Assembly (NCBI GenBank): GCA_902774215.1
Contig: CACYHU010000024.1
Coordinates: 1-42,461, forward strand
Direction: 5' to 3'
Origin: an uncultured Chloroflexota bacterium
Lineage (GTDB): Bacteria > Chloroflexota > Anaerolineae > Anaerolineales > Anaerolineaceae
DNA length: 42,461 nt
Below, piece by piece: positions 17,748-25,722 of the stretch; position 1 is the first letter of the stretch, and each line of letters opens with the position of its first letter. The notes below the pieces were generated by a model, which was given only the letters and a program-made list of their open reading frames with translations, ran no database searches and was not told where the DNA came from. Both the position numbers and the translations under genes were made by a program.

Positions 17748-17848
17748 TCTTTAGTAAATACAGCGGATCAGATCATGCGTTGCGGAAAGCGGCCATGGCG
17801 GCGGATCTGCCGGACACACCGCTGTAATAAAAAAAACAGGAATGAAAT

Positions 17849-18058
17849 ATGAACGAAGAAACAGAAAACAAAGAAACCTTTGAATCCACTTACAAAAAGC
17901 TGGATGAAATCGTCAATAAAATGGAGAAAGAAAGCCTGGACCTGGAAGCTGCTCTGAAGGCTTTTGAAGAAGGGAAGAAAACCGTCGAACAATGCCGCAG
18001 AACGCTTGAAGAAGCAGAACTGAAACTCAAAGACCTGCGGCAGACGGAGCAGGACTGA
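17849..18058 (+). CDS. xseB: Exodeoxyribonuclease VII small subunit
   Basis: 69 residues, the usual size of XseB. The helical pattern FESTYKKLDEIVNKMEKESL and LEAALKAFEEGKKTVEQCR forms two antiparallel helices that pack several copies onto the XseA coiled coil. AGGAA lies 7 bases before the ATG. The stop codon is two bases before the next gene's ATG, so the two are likely translated together. Confidence 0.94.
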   Translation: MNEETENKETFESTYKKLDEIVNKMEKESLDLEAALKAFEEGKKTVEQCRRTLEEAELKLKDLRQTEQD

Positions 18059-18060
18059 CA

Positions 18061-18513
18061 ATGGGATCAATATTTCAAAACCATGCCCTTGTGGCAGCAC
18101 TGATCGCCATGGTACTGGCTCAGGTGATCAAGCCCTTCATACATTACTGGATGTACAAAGAGTGGGATCCGGTGCAGATGTTCAGCTCAGGCGGAATGCC
18201 GAGTTCACACTCTGCTTTCGTCTGTTCTCTGGCACTGGTGACCGGAATGCGCGCCGGGTTTGACAGCGAAGTCTTCGCAGTGGCAGCTGTATTCGGGATC
18301 ATCGTGCTTTATGATGCCGCAAATGTACGCTGGCAGTCAGGACTGCACGCGCAGCGAATTAACCAGATTCTGCGGGAGCTTTTCCGCGGGCAGCCTCCCT
18401 CAGAGGAAACGCTGAAAGAAGTGATCGGCCATACACCGCGTCAGGTTTATGCAGGCGCCCTTTTCGGGCTGATCGTCGGGCTTCTTGTGGAATTGATCTG
18501 GATGACACATTAG
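18061..18513 (+). CDS. Divergent PAP2-family membrane protein (DUF212, YuiD-like)
   Basis: 150 residues with about four hydrophobic segments. The family signatures are clear: AQVIKPFIHYWMYKEWDP, SSGGMPSSHSAFVCSLAL and YDAANVRWQSGLHAQRIN. The acid-phosphatase-like histidine motif SGGMPSSHS is characteristic of these divergent PAP2 proteins, which may act on lipid phosphates. The substrate is not established. It begins two bases after the xseB stop, a conserved-looking tight coupling. The stop is TAG. Confidence 0.9.
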   Translation: MGSIFQNHALVAALIAMVLAQVIKPFIHYWMYKEWDPVQMFSSGGMPSSHSAFVCSLALVTGMRAGFDSEVFAVAAVFGIIVLYDAANVRWQSGLHAQRINQILRELFRGQPPSEETLKEVIGHTPRQVYAGALFGLIVGLLVELIWMTH

Positions 18514-18571
18514 CAGTTTTATCAGCAAACCGGGGTAATTCTGCCAAAAACTCACAGCAAAAGGTATTTCG

Positions 18572-19594
18572 ATGGGAAAGCGGATTTTGATCATAATCGG
18601 AGTGTTTCTCCTGGCAGCAGCTGTATGCTGCTTTTTTCTGAATCAGAAAAGCCGTAAAGAGATACATTTGAGAATGACAGAGATCGCAGAGGAAACATTA
18701 GCCGCCGTCCCGACCGATACACCGATACCAACCGAAACACCGGAACCTACAGAAACACCGCTCCCGCTGCCGCCGACAGAAGAGCCGTCACCGGAGCCAA
18801 CCGTGATTTCACAACTTGCCCCGCAGGATTGGCAGAACTGGCCGGAACTTCCGGATGCCATTGCTCCCGAAATTAAAGCCATTTACTTTGAAGGGTTGTC
18901 CGAGGGAAATAACCCCAAACGCTTCAGCAAGGTCGGTGACAGCAATACCATGATGCCTTCCTTCATGGGATGTTTTGACTCCGGAATCGATACCGGGTAT
19001 GTACTTGGCCCTTACGCATTTCTTCAGGAAGCCATTGACAATTTTCAATGGTCCTTTTCACGTAACTCCCGCGCTGCACGCAACGGCGCCACTGCATATG
19101 ACATGGACGTCTATCACTGGTACGAGGATGATATCTGCTGGCCTTATGAATCCGCTTTGAGCTGTGAATACCGCTTGTTTACTCCTTCGATCGCCTTCAT
19201 TGGATTCGGCACCAACGATGCACTGCTTGGTCTTGACAGATACGAAGAACATCTGCGGTCACTGGTCGAAAAAACACTTTCACGCAAGATCGTCCCCATT
19301 CTGTACTCTAAAGCAGATGACCTCGAAGGCGATGGCTCCTTCAATGAAGCAGCGGCTCGAATCGCCAATGAATACCACGTACCCTTTTGGAACCTCTGGA
19401 GACCGATGAGTGCGCTCCCGAATAACGGATTGCGTCAGGGCGATGTGCACCCGACGGCAAACAACATCAGCCTCTGCAATTTTGCAAATGAGGATCTGAC
19501 ACAATACGGCTGGACAGTCCGGAACCTCTCCGCGTTAAAAGCACTGGACCGGGTCTGGCGCCTGCTGAACGATCTTCCCGTATATGGCGAATAA
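18572..19594 (+). CDS. Membrane-anchored SGNH-fold protein with Pro/Thr-rich linker
   Basis: 340 residues. An N-terminal membrane segment (residues 4-23, probably an uncleaved anchor) is followed by a low-complexity linker at about 47-80 with repeated TPEPT/TETP units. An extracellular SGNH-hydrolase-like domain comes next: VGDSNT with the likely nucleophile Ser124, GFGTNDALLG (block III, Asn) and the C-terminal GDVHPT with the Asp/His pair. Such proteins are often esterases or deacetylases acting on surface glycans, but no substrate can be assigned. The ATG at 18572 has AAAGG 7 bases upstream. Its end overlaps the start of the Hsp70-like gene by 11 bases, so the pair is probably translationally coupled. 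Confidence 0.8.
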   Translation: MGKRILIIIGVFLLAAAVCCFFLNQKSRKEIHLRMTEIAEETLAAVPTDTPIPTETPEPTETPLPLPPTEEPSPEPTVISQLAPQDWQNWPELPDAIAPEIKAIYFEGLSEGNNPKRFSKVGDSNTMMPSFMGCFDSGIDTGYVLGPYAFLQEAIDNFQWSFSRNSRAARNGATAYDMDVYHWYEDDICWPYESALSCEYRLFTPSIAFIGFGTNDALLGLDRYEEHLRSLVEKTLSRKIVPILYSKADDLEGDGSFNEAAARIANEYHVPFWNLWRPMSALPNNGLRQGDVHPTANNISLCNFANEDLTQYGWTVRNLSALKALDRVWRLLNDLPVYGE

Positions 19595-21137
19595 GGCTTC
19601 TGTCGATTTCGGCAACTGCACCACAGTGATCGCTGTCTGGGACGAACAGCGTCAAAAAGCTGATGCACTGACTATATCCGAATTTTCCCCGCCGGGCACC
19701 TTTCTTATCCCGTCCCTGATTGCCTATGAAAACGATGGCCGATTTTTCATCGGTTCCCAAATTGAAAAAAAGGCTTCTCCGGAAAGCAGGGAATTCCGAT
19801 GGATGAAGCGCTATATCGGGCTGCGCAGTCCATACTCCCTGCGCGTCGGAGAGCGGCGGATCGATGCCCGGCAGGCAGCTGAAGATTTTCTGCACACATT
19901 GACGGCTGCAGTGTTTTCCGAGAGCAGTGAACGTCCTGATGAATTGATCCTTTCCATCCCGGTGGAATCATTTGAGCATTACAGTGACTGGCTGCTCGAT
20001 GACATGAAGCGGTTTGAAGATATTCACCTGCGCCTGATCGATGAGGCCAGCGCAGCAGCTGCCGGTTACGGACTGAGCCTGCATCCGGGAGACACCCTTT
20101 TGGTTATCGATTTTGGCGGCAGTACGCTTCAGGCAGTCTGTGTCACGGTTTCAGAAGAGGGAACAAAACAGGGCCGATGCTGTTCTGTACTCGGGAAAGC
20201 CGGATGTACCCTCGGAGGTATGACGATTGACCGATGGATCTACGAAGCCGCACTAAAACGTCTGGAGATTTGTGAAAACGATCCGCAGGTGCATCACAAC
20301 TCGGCAGAACTCCTTCGATATTGCGAAACAGTAAAAAAAGAGCTGAGCGAAAATGAAAGTGTGGTTTTTGATTTTTTCCGCACCCGCTCTTTTCTGATGA
20401 CAAGGTCAGATCTGGACAGAATATTCCATGAAAACGGACTTTATGAAACACTGAATATGATTTTGGAGGAGACACTCCGCAGTGCTGAAGATCACGGTCT
20501 CCGCAGAGAAGACCTGACGGCGGTGGTGCCGGTAGGAGGATCAAGCCTGAACCCATTGATACGGGAATATCTGACACAGCGCTTTTCTCCGGAGAAACTG
20601 GTCGCTGGAGAACCGCTGGGTGCTGTAGCAAGAGGTGCCGCAGTGATTGCCGGCGGTATGCACATATATGACTTTATTCAGCATTCCTATGCCATCCGTT
20701 ATGTCGATTCCTCCAGCGGTGAATATGCTTTCAGGACGATCATCCCCAAAGGGACAGAATATCCGTCAAAACAGACCGGTCCCGTGATGAAACTGAAGGC
20801 CTCTTTTAACGGCCAGGAGCATTTTGGCATCGCAATATATGAACTGCAGGAAACATCCGTACGTCCTGTCACGCAGAACGAGATCTTCTTCGATTCAGAC
20901 GGAGCGGTTCACATCATGCCGCTGACTGAATCAGAATATCAGAATGAACAGCGTTTCTGGATGAACGAACGCAATCCGCTGTTTTTAAATACCGAACCCG
21001 GAACAGCAATTAAGGGCAGCCCCTGTTTCGAGGTAACTTTCGGCATTGACAGGAACAAAATGCTGACGATCACCGCGCTCGATCTCAAAAAAAACCGGAT
21101 AGTATTAGATGCCTATCCGGTTTTACGATTAGTCTGA
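19584..21137 (+). CDS. Atypical Hsp70 chaperone lacking the C-terminal lid
   Basis: 517 residues, shorter than DnaK (~610). The nucleotide-binding domain fills about residues 1-365, with phosphate 1 (VDFGNCTTVIAVWD), phosphate 2 (LLVIDFGGSTLQAVCV) and the adenosine motif (AVVPVGGSSLNPLIREYL). A beta substrate-binding domain follows (TIIPKGTEYPSKQ near its start, FEVTFGIDRNKMLTITALD near its end). The helical lid and the acidic tail are missing. No grpE or dnaJ is adjacent. The start overlaps the SGNH gene, suggesting a joint role, but what it is cannot be read from sequence. The final codons form one arm of a terminator used by the convergent gene. Confidence 0.85.
   Translation: MANKASVDFGNCTTVIAVWDEQRQKADALTISEFSPPGTFLIPSLIAYENDGRFFIGSQIEKKASPESREFRWMKRYIGLRSPYSLRVGERRIDARQAAEDFLHTLTAAVFSESSERPDELILSIPVESFEHYSDWLLDDMKRFEDIHLRLIDEASAAAAGYGLSLHPGDTLLVIDFGGSTLQAVCVTVSEEGTKQGRCCSVLGKAGCTLGGMTIDRWIYEAALKRLEICENDPQVHHNSAELLRYCETVKKELSENESVVFDFFRTRSFLMTRSDLDRIFHENGLYETLNMILEETLRSAEDHGLRREDLTAVVPVGGSSLNPLIREYLTQRFSPEKLVAGEPLGAVARGAAVIAGGMHIYDFIQHSYAIRYVDSSSGEYAFRTIIPKGTEYPSKQTGPVMKLKASFNGQEHFGIAIYELQETSVRPVTQNEIFFDSDGAVHIMPLTESEYQNEQRFWMNERNPLFLNTEPGTAIKGSPCFEVTFGIDRNKMLTITALDLKKNRIVLDAYPVLRLV
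21087..21122 (-). terminator. Intrinsic terminator embedded in the 3' end of the Hsp70-like gene
   Basis: Perfect 10-bp stem AACCGGATAG (21093-21102) with CTATCCGGTT (21113-21122). On the minus strand it is followed by eight T residues, so it is a strong terminator for the convergent gene ending at 21159. On the plus strand it is followed by only TT (TTTT counting the arm's last two bases), so the effect there is weaker. It lies inside the coding sequence that ends at 21137. Confidence 0.8.
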
Positions 21138-21158
21138 TATATCGTTATCGGAAAAAAT

Positions 21159-22106
21159 TTATTCGATAGTATAGCCTGAAATATCTAAGAGGGATCCATC
21201 CACTGACTTATCAAAGCTGTGTATCGTGTAGAAGGTTTCCCCCATGGATGGCATGGCTTCCGGCGCGTCTTCCAGAGCATGGATCAGATTTTCTTCGGCA
21301 TCGAAATAAAATGCAATGCCTGAAGAGGCTAAAGAAGCAGGGAATACCTCCGCAGTGAACTTCTCCCCGTCAAGCTCCCGTTCCTCCACAGTGAAATCTT
21401 TCCGTTTTACATTGAGATACATGGTCTGATATAAATCGTCCAGCATCAGGACATTATTTCCGAGCATTTCCAGTGAAACGGACATTACTGACTTTCCTGT
21501 CTTTTTGGCCGGATCAAGCAAATAAACCGAACCTTCATAATAGCAGGAAGCATCTGTACTCTCCGAACCGTAAGCTTTCACGGTTTTAAGAGAGAAATAT
21601 GACTCTCCTTTTGCATGTGCATCAATAATTGTAGTGGAATCCATGAAATCCGAATGGAATTCGTAGCTCAGGTGAGCTCCTTCATCTGCATCGATTTTCT
21701 CAAACACCTTACTTATCAGAGAAGCTTCCTTACCTGCATTGGGATTGACAGACTCATGATAAAAATACCAGAAATAATTATCCCCCATTTCCAATGAAAC
21801 GATTCCATCCGTATAAACACACTCCAGCGGATCTCCGTTGGAATTATAGATCGTGAGAGAACCTTCCCCTGCAGTCCATTTCGGCAGTTCATTTTCTCCG
21901 CCATTCATGATCATCATGCCGGTTCCGTCCTCTTTCAGCAAAAGAGACGCGCTCACACCAACCGATCCGGGATCCATTTCCGTACCATCATAAGACATTG
22001 AGACCAGTTCATATTCACCGGTGAGAACATCCTACGCTGTACAGATGAACGCAAAGAAGGCACTGATAAGCAGAGCCAAAGCAAAAATAACCAAACTCTT
22101 TTTCAT
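21159..22106 (-). pseudogene. Exported protein of unknown family with in-frame TAG after the signal peptide
   Basis: From ATG 22106 (AGGAG upstream) the minus strand encodes a signal peptide, MKKSLVIFALALLISAFFAF then ICTA. It meets TAG at 22034-22032 and continues in the same frame with DVLTGEYELVSMSYDGTEMD... to 21159. Without the TAG the product would be 315 residues, soluble and acidic outside the signal. A region such as KWTAGEGSLTIYNSNGDPLECVYTDG resembles lipocalin-like or DUF-type surface proteins, but I assign no family. A start at ATG 21998 would give 279 residues with no signal. Since UAG ends normal genes here, this is most likely a recent nonsense mutation or a sequencing error. 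The frame is otherwise undamaged. Confidence 0.75.
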
Positions 22107-22190
22107 ATAAAACTCCTGAAACTTATAAAAACAGGTAAACTGCTCTTTCCGGCGCATAACTGAACCTTGAATAAGCATCCTGCTGCCGCA

Positions 22191-23948
22191 CTAACCATCT
22201 CCGTCGTAATAGTATTCATAATAGGAGCCGGGATCAAACCACCAGCCTGTATTGGGATCATAAATATCATTATTCAGAGTTGGATCATGATATGGATTGT
22301 AGTATTGCTGCTGGTTTTGATAAACCGGATCAACCTCGTCAATCGTCACGCCGAAATACTGATTATTATAATGATCCTGATACTCCTGATAACAAATCGC
22401 GTACAGCTCCACATCGCGATCAGGCATCGTAAAGCTGTTGTAATAATAGCCGTGATCCGCGACACCGTCACCGTCCCGGTCCCAGCCATTAAAGATAAGC
22501 CCCTGAACATACTCCACAGGTTCAAAAAGCACCGTCACCTTATCGCCCTTTTTATAACATTTATTGTCCGTCGGGACCTTAGCCAGGCAATTACCGCCGA
22601 TATATTTTACACTCAGGCAGGAAGGCTTATCGATCTTCATCCAAAAAGCCGGCCGCATCCCAAAAAAGGCTGTATCACATCCAATTCCGCAGGGAGTACC
22701 GCGGTAATCGATTTCACCCTTTGTATTCAATACCAGAGCTCTGAGACCTTTATCAACACCGGGTGAACGCAGCAGCCATGCTAAATTTATCTGCGGCATA
22801 TATCTTCCATAAGCTTCCGTTATTTTGTCTATAATATATTGCGACATGGGACAAATACGATCTTTATCGTTCCGGAAATAGTTTTCTGCTTCGTCAATGC
22901 TCAGCAGGAAGATAAAATCCTGTGTCGGGTTTTCCGCTTTAGCTCCGGTCTCCGGATTTGCAGATGTCTCATTTGTTACCAAAAGAATATTTCGTCTCTC
23001 CAATTCAGTGAAAGACGTTTCATAGAATTCTCCGTTCAGCCAGCCCCGCATCTTGCTTGTTTCCCAGCTTGATTGAGAATTCATATCGATCCAATTAATT
23101 TTCTCGAGCTGATTCGTACTGGTCACCAGTGCCCGGTCATTCTGCACCGCCAGGACCCGCCATTCTATTGCTTCAGGGCCGTTGTTTGTATTGCCATCCT
23201 GCTCATATCGTCCCATTTTGAAGGTATAGCCAACACCTGCAGACGCCGGGAGGGCAGACCCGCTGAGATTCGGGGCTGTACTTGAAGACTGTGAAGGGAC
23301 CGGATTTGCTGTCGAGGGAACATAACCTTCAGGCGCAGGATCAAGGCCATAAAGCTCAAACATACCGCATCCGCCGGAAGCTTCGTTATAGCTCATACTA
23401 TCAACATCGGAAACCGAAATAAAATATTCATGTCCGGGATACATGATAAGATCGACCAATACATCCCAATAAACATTCGGTACACCAAAAGCACTTCTGC
23501 CAACAGCCTGCCAGGTGCCGATTTTCACATCGTCCTCATGTACGCTGATCGTTCCCGGCTGGGCACCCTTGCCATTATTCCAATGATGGGTCCGTATCCG
23601 CTGGATCAGGACTGGTTCCGAGTCATCATTGAGACTCAGGACCCGATAATGATCCGGATGGCTGCTCACAGGGTCACTGTTGAAATTTGAATAAATCGGT
23701 TCCTCTTCAGATGAACTTCTGGCAGGAGCTGAAGTTTCAGCTGTGGTCTTTTCTTTGACACTATGCTCCATTATCGAAGAGCCGAATGGGCCGGCTGCTG
23801 ACGACGAAGAGGATGGATTTTCTGTCGCTTCTGACTGTTGATCGCTGCCGTCACCGACAGAACTGACCGGCTCCTGATCTGCAAAAGCAGACAACACAAA
23901 TGCGAAAAGGAGCGGTAAAAGAATGAAAAAAATAATCTGCCTTTTCAT
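22191..23948 (-). CDS. Secreted DUF6273-type surface protein with Tyr/Asn/Asp-rich tail
   Basis: 585 residues. A signal peptide (residues 1-23, cut near AFADQ) is followed by a Ser/Glu-rich disordered stretch to about 90. A beta-rich region with HHWNNGKGAQPGTISVHEDD comes next. From about 240 there is a domain of the DUF6273 type: YTFKMGRYEQDG, EAIEWRVLAVQNDRALVTS, SWETSKMRGWLNGEFYETSF and WLLRSPGVDKGLRALV. The family is common in secreted proteins of gut Clostridia and its function is unknown. A ~60-residue InlB-type repeat-like piece (CYKKGDKVTVLFEPVEYVQG) is followed by a tail very rich in Tyr, Asn, Asp and Gln. It is upstream of, and on the same strand as, the exported protein gene at 21159-22106, 84 bases away. 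Confidence 0.75.
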   Translation of the reverse strand: MKRQIIFFILLPLLFAFVLSAFADQEPVSSVGDGSDQQSEATENPSSSSSAAGPFGSSIMEHSVKEKTTAETSAPARSSSEEEPIYSNFNSDPVSSHPDHYRVLSLNDDSEPVLIQRIRTHHWNNGKGAQPGTISVHEDDVKIGTWQAVGRSAFGVPNVYWDVLVDLIMYPGHEYFISVSDVDSMSYNEASGGCGMFELYGLDPAPEGYVPSTANPVPSQSSSTAPNLSGSALPASAGVGYTFKMGRYEQDGNTNNGPEAIEWRVLAVQNDRALVTSTNQLEKINWIDMNSQSSWETSKMRGWLNGEFYETSFTELERRNILLVTNETSANPETGAKAENPTQDFIFLLSIDEAENYFRNDKDRICPMSQYIIDKITEAYGRYMPQINLAWLLRSPGVDKGLRALVLNTKGEIDYRGTPCGIGCDTAFFGMRPAFWMKIDKPSCLSVKYIGGNCLAKVPTDNKCYKKGDKVTVLFEPVEYVQGLIFNGWDRDGDGVADHGYYYNSFTMPDRDVELYAICYQEYQDHYNNQYFGVTIDEVDPVYQNQQQYYNPYHDPTLNNDIYDPNTGWWFDPGSYYEYYYDGDG

Positions 23949-24386
23949 AATCAGTTTTCCTCACTTTCTCAAATTAGCTTTTTTGAAAACGAATGATCTG
24001 TAAACAGACAAATTAAAAAAACGAAACACCAATTTTCAATCAATATACCCGAAGGTAGAATATGATTTTATGATTTAACAATTTTAACATGATTTTCAAG
24101 TGCTTTTTTAACTATTTTTTTTCATGTTTATCGCAATAAACCGACCCTCACAGGAAAATGAATTTTGTAAACCCGCAAAAATCCGGCTCCATCTGATTTC
24201 CCTTCAAAATAAAATACGGGAGCAGCTCCCTTCGCAGACTATCCGTCTGTGTGGCAACTGATCCCGTGTATTTTTACCCGTCAGTCTCTATTCAGAACGA
24301 AGCACTCTTTGCTGCGGCGAAGCCTGTACGAAGGGAGTGCTGCCAGAGCCTGTTCTGAACGGATGCACCCGTTATATGCGTTTCCT
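23949..24386. other. Gene-poor stretch between cysK and the DUF6273 gene: two folded elements, no gene
   Basis: The part next to 23948 is AT-rich and presumably holds the promoter of the DUF6273 gene. At 24211-24274, arms AAAATACGGGA and TCCCGTGTATTTT enclose a smaller GGGAGCAGCTCCC palindrome. On the minus strand a T-rich tail follows, so this could terminate cysK transcription. At 24291-24359 a second imperfect palindrome has TTCAGAAC and GTTCTGAA outside and AGCACTC and GAGTGCT inside. No coding pattern is seen. Confidence 0.5.
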
Positions 24387-25319
24387 TTACTCCGTAAACA
24401 GGGCGGTAGAATAGTAGCGGTCGCCGCTATCGGGAAGAAGAGCAACGATCGTTTTACCTTTGTTCTCCGGACGTCTGGCAATTTCGATTGCTGCGTGCAA
24501 AGCTGCGCCGGAGGAGATACCGACTGAGATGCCTTCCTTCTTTGCCAGCAGCTTCGCGGCGGCAAAAGCATCCTCATTCACTACCGGGAAGATCTCATCA
24601 TAAACACTGGTATTCAGCACATCCGGCACAAATCCGGCACCGATACCCTGGATCTTGTGCGCACCGGCTTTTCCCTCTGAAAGCACAGGAGAGCTCGCCG
24701 GTTCGACTGCCACAACCTTAACTGCCGGATTCTGCTCTTTCAGATATTCACCGGTTCCCGTAACCGTACCGCCTGTACCGACACCCGCGATAAAGATATC
24801 GACTGCGCCATCCGTATCCTTCCAGATTTCCGGACCGGTCGTAGCCTTGTGAATCGCCGGATTGGCAGGATTGACAAACTGACCGGGGATAAAGCTGTTC
24901 GGGATCTCAGATGCCAGTTCATCGGCTTTGGCGATAGCTCCCTTCATCCCTTTAGCTCCGTCGGTAAGAACGATCTCCGCACCGTAAGCCTTTAAAATAT
25001 TGCGGCGTTCCACACTCATGGTCTCCGGCATGGTCAGGATAATGCGGTACCCCTTGGCGGCAGCGATTGCTGCCAGGCCGATCCCGGTATTTCCGGAGGT
25101 CGGTTCAATGATGACAGAGCCTTCTTTGAGCAGACCCTTTTCTTCCGCATCTTCGATCATTGCCTTTGCAATGCGGTCCTTGACAGAACCCGCAGGATTA
25201 AAATATTCAAGCTTTACCAAAAGAACCGCATCCAGACCCAGTTCTTTTTCCAGATTTACTGTTTCAACTAACGGCGTATTGCCGATCAAACCCAACGTAC
25301 CTTTATAAATATTAGACAT
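24387..25319 (-). CDS. cysK: Cysteine synthase A (O-acetylserine sulfhydrylase)
   Basis: Makes L-cysteine from O-acetylserine and sulfide with PLP. 310 residues from ATG 25319, chosen because AAGGA lies 5-6 bases upstream and the family start [18 protein letters not shown] follows. Lys47 in NPAGSVKDR is the Schiff-base lysine; EPTSGNTG (residues 72-79) binds the substrate carboxylate and cofactor. [14 protein letters not shown] binds the PLP phosphate. The gene has two candidate promoters, one just upstream and one before the Cys/Met-rich leader ORF and terminator at 25449-25663, which point to attenuation. A Rrf2 regulator is divergent at 25910. In Bacillus the Rrf2 protein CymR pairs with CysK, so the vicinity fits sulfur control. 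Confidence 0.95.
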   Translation of the reverse strand: MSNIYKGTLGLIGNTPLVETVNLEKELGLDAVLLVKLEYFNPAGSVKDRIAKAMIEDAEEKGLLKEGSVIIEPTSGNTGIGLAAIAAAKGYRIILTMPETMSVERRNILKAYGAEIVLTDGAKGMKGAIAKADELASEIPNSFIPGQFVNPANPAIHKATTGPEIWKDTDGAVDIFIAGVGTGGTVTGTGEYLKEQNPAVKVVAVEPASSPVLSEGKAGAHKIQGIGAGFVPDVLNTSVYDEIFPVVNEDAFAAAKLLAKKEGISVGISSGAALHAAIEIARRPENKGKTIVALLPDSGDRYYSTALFTE

Positions 25320-25421
25320 AATATTCCTTCTTTCCATCCAACTTCAACTGATCACTGCCCGAAGGTCTCTGATCAAAATATTTTTCATTTCTGCGGAGAG
25401 CATCCATTCTCCAAGCCAACA

Positions 25422-25450
25422 ATTATATCATTATACAATTTCTCTTACAA
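25422..25450 (-). promoter_or_regulatory. Proximal promoter of cysK, immediately below the leader terminator
   Basis: TTGTAA (25450-25445), a 17-base spacer and TATAAT (25427-25422) preceded by TGA, an extended -10. The -35 box overlaps the U-run of the leader terminator by two bases. If active, cysK would have lysine-operon-like basal expression independent of the leader. Confidence 0.55.
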
Positions 25451-25483
25451 AAAAATCCCGGCAGACTTTTGCTTCTGCCGGGA
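25449..25483 (-). terminator. Strong intrinsic terminator between the Cys/Met leader ORF and cysK
   Basis: Perfect 10-bp stem on the minus strand (TCCCGGCAGA at 25483-25474 with TCTGCCGGGA at 25465-25456), 8-base loop AGCAAAAG, then seven T residues (25455-25449). It lies 23 bases after the leader ORF stop. Its 5' arm is complementary over 7 bases to GCCGGGA inside the leader ORF (25526-25520), an alternative, antiterminator-like pairing. Confidence 0.92.
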
Positions 25484-25506
25484 TCCGAACCAATCCAATA
25501 CGAAAA

Positions 25507-25599
25507 TCAATCCGAAACCTCCCGGCGGCACATACACATACAGCACATTTCCATAACCTTACACCACATCTTCATTTCGGATCGTTTCATGCTGTTCAT
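25507..25599 (-). CDS. Cys/Met-rich leader peptide upstream of cysK (30 aa)
   Basis: A 30-codon ORF from ATG 25599 to TGA 25509-25507. AGGAGG (25613-25608) lies 8 bases upstream, the best ribosome binding site seen in the window. The peptide has 5 Cys and 8 Met, concentrated in WCKVMEMCCMCMCRR (residues 12-26): 13 of 30 residues contain sulfur. It has its own near-consensus promoter and is followed after 23 bases by a strong terminator, then cysK. This is the layout of an amino-acid attenuator leader such as trpL or hisL. The Arg codons right after the Cys run (25527-25519) include GCCGGGA, which can pair with the terminator's 5' arm. The alternative is a small independent metal- or thiol-binding peptide. 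I know of no named family for it. Confidence 0.75.
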   Translation of the reverse strand: MNSMKRSEMKMWCKVMEMCCMCMCRREVSD

Positions 25600-25634
25600 T
25601 TTTTGTTCCTCCTGTTCAATGACTGATAGGCAGT

Positions 25635-25663
25635 ATAATAATACCATTCGCCTACTTTGTCAA
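25635..25663 (-). promoter_or_regulatory. Near-consensus promoter of the Cys/Met leader
   Basis: TTGACA (25663-25658), a 17-base spacer and TATTAT (25640-25635). Transcription would start at about 25628, 30 bases before the leader ATG. The strong -35 and exact spacing suggest high initiation. Confidence 0.85.
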
Positions 25664-25722
25664 TAGGTTTTATGAAAATTCATATTTTTCATTATCATTT
25701 GATAAAATTATATCAGGAAAAA

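Noticed and set aside
22032..22034. Recoding of UAG (pyrrolysine or suppressor) in the exported protein
   Set aside because: UAG terminates at least dapA, the GGDEF gene and the DUF212 gene, and no pyl genes or stimulatory element are seen.
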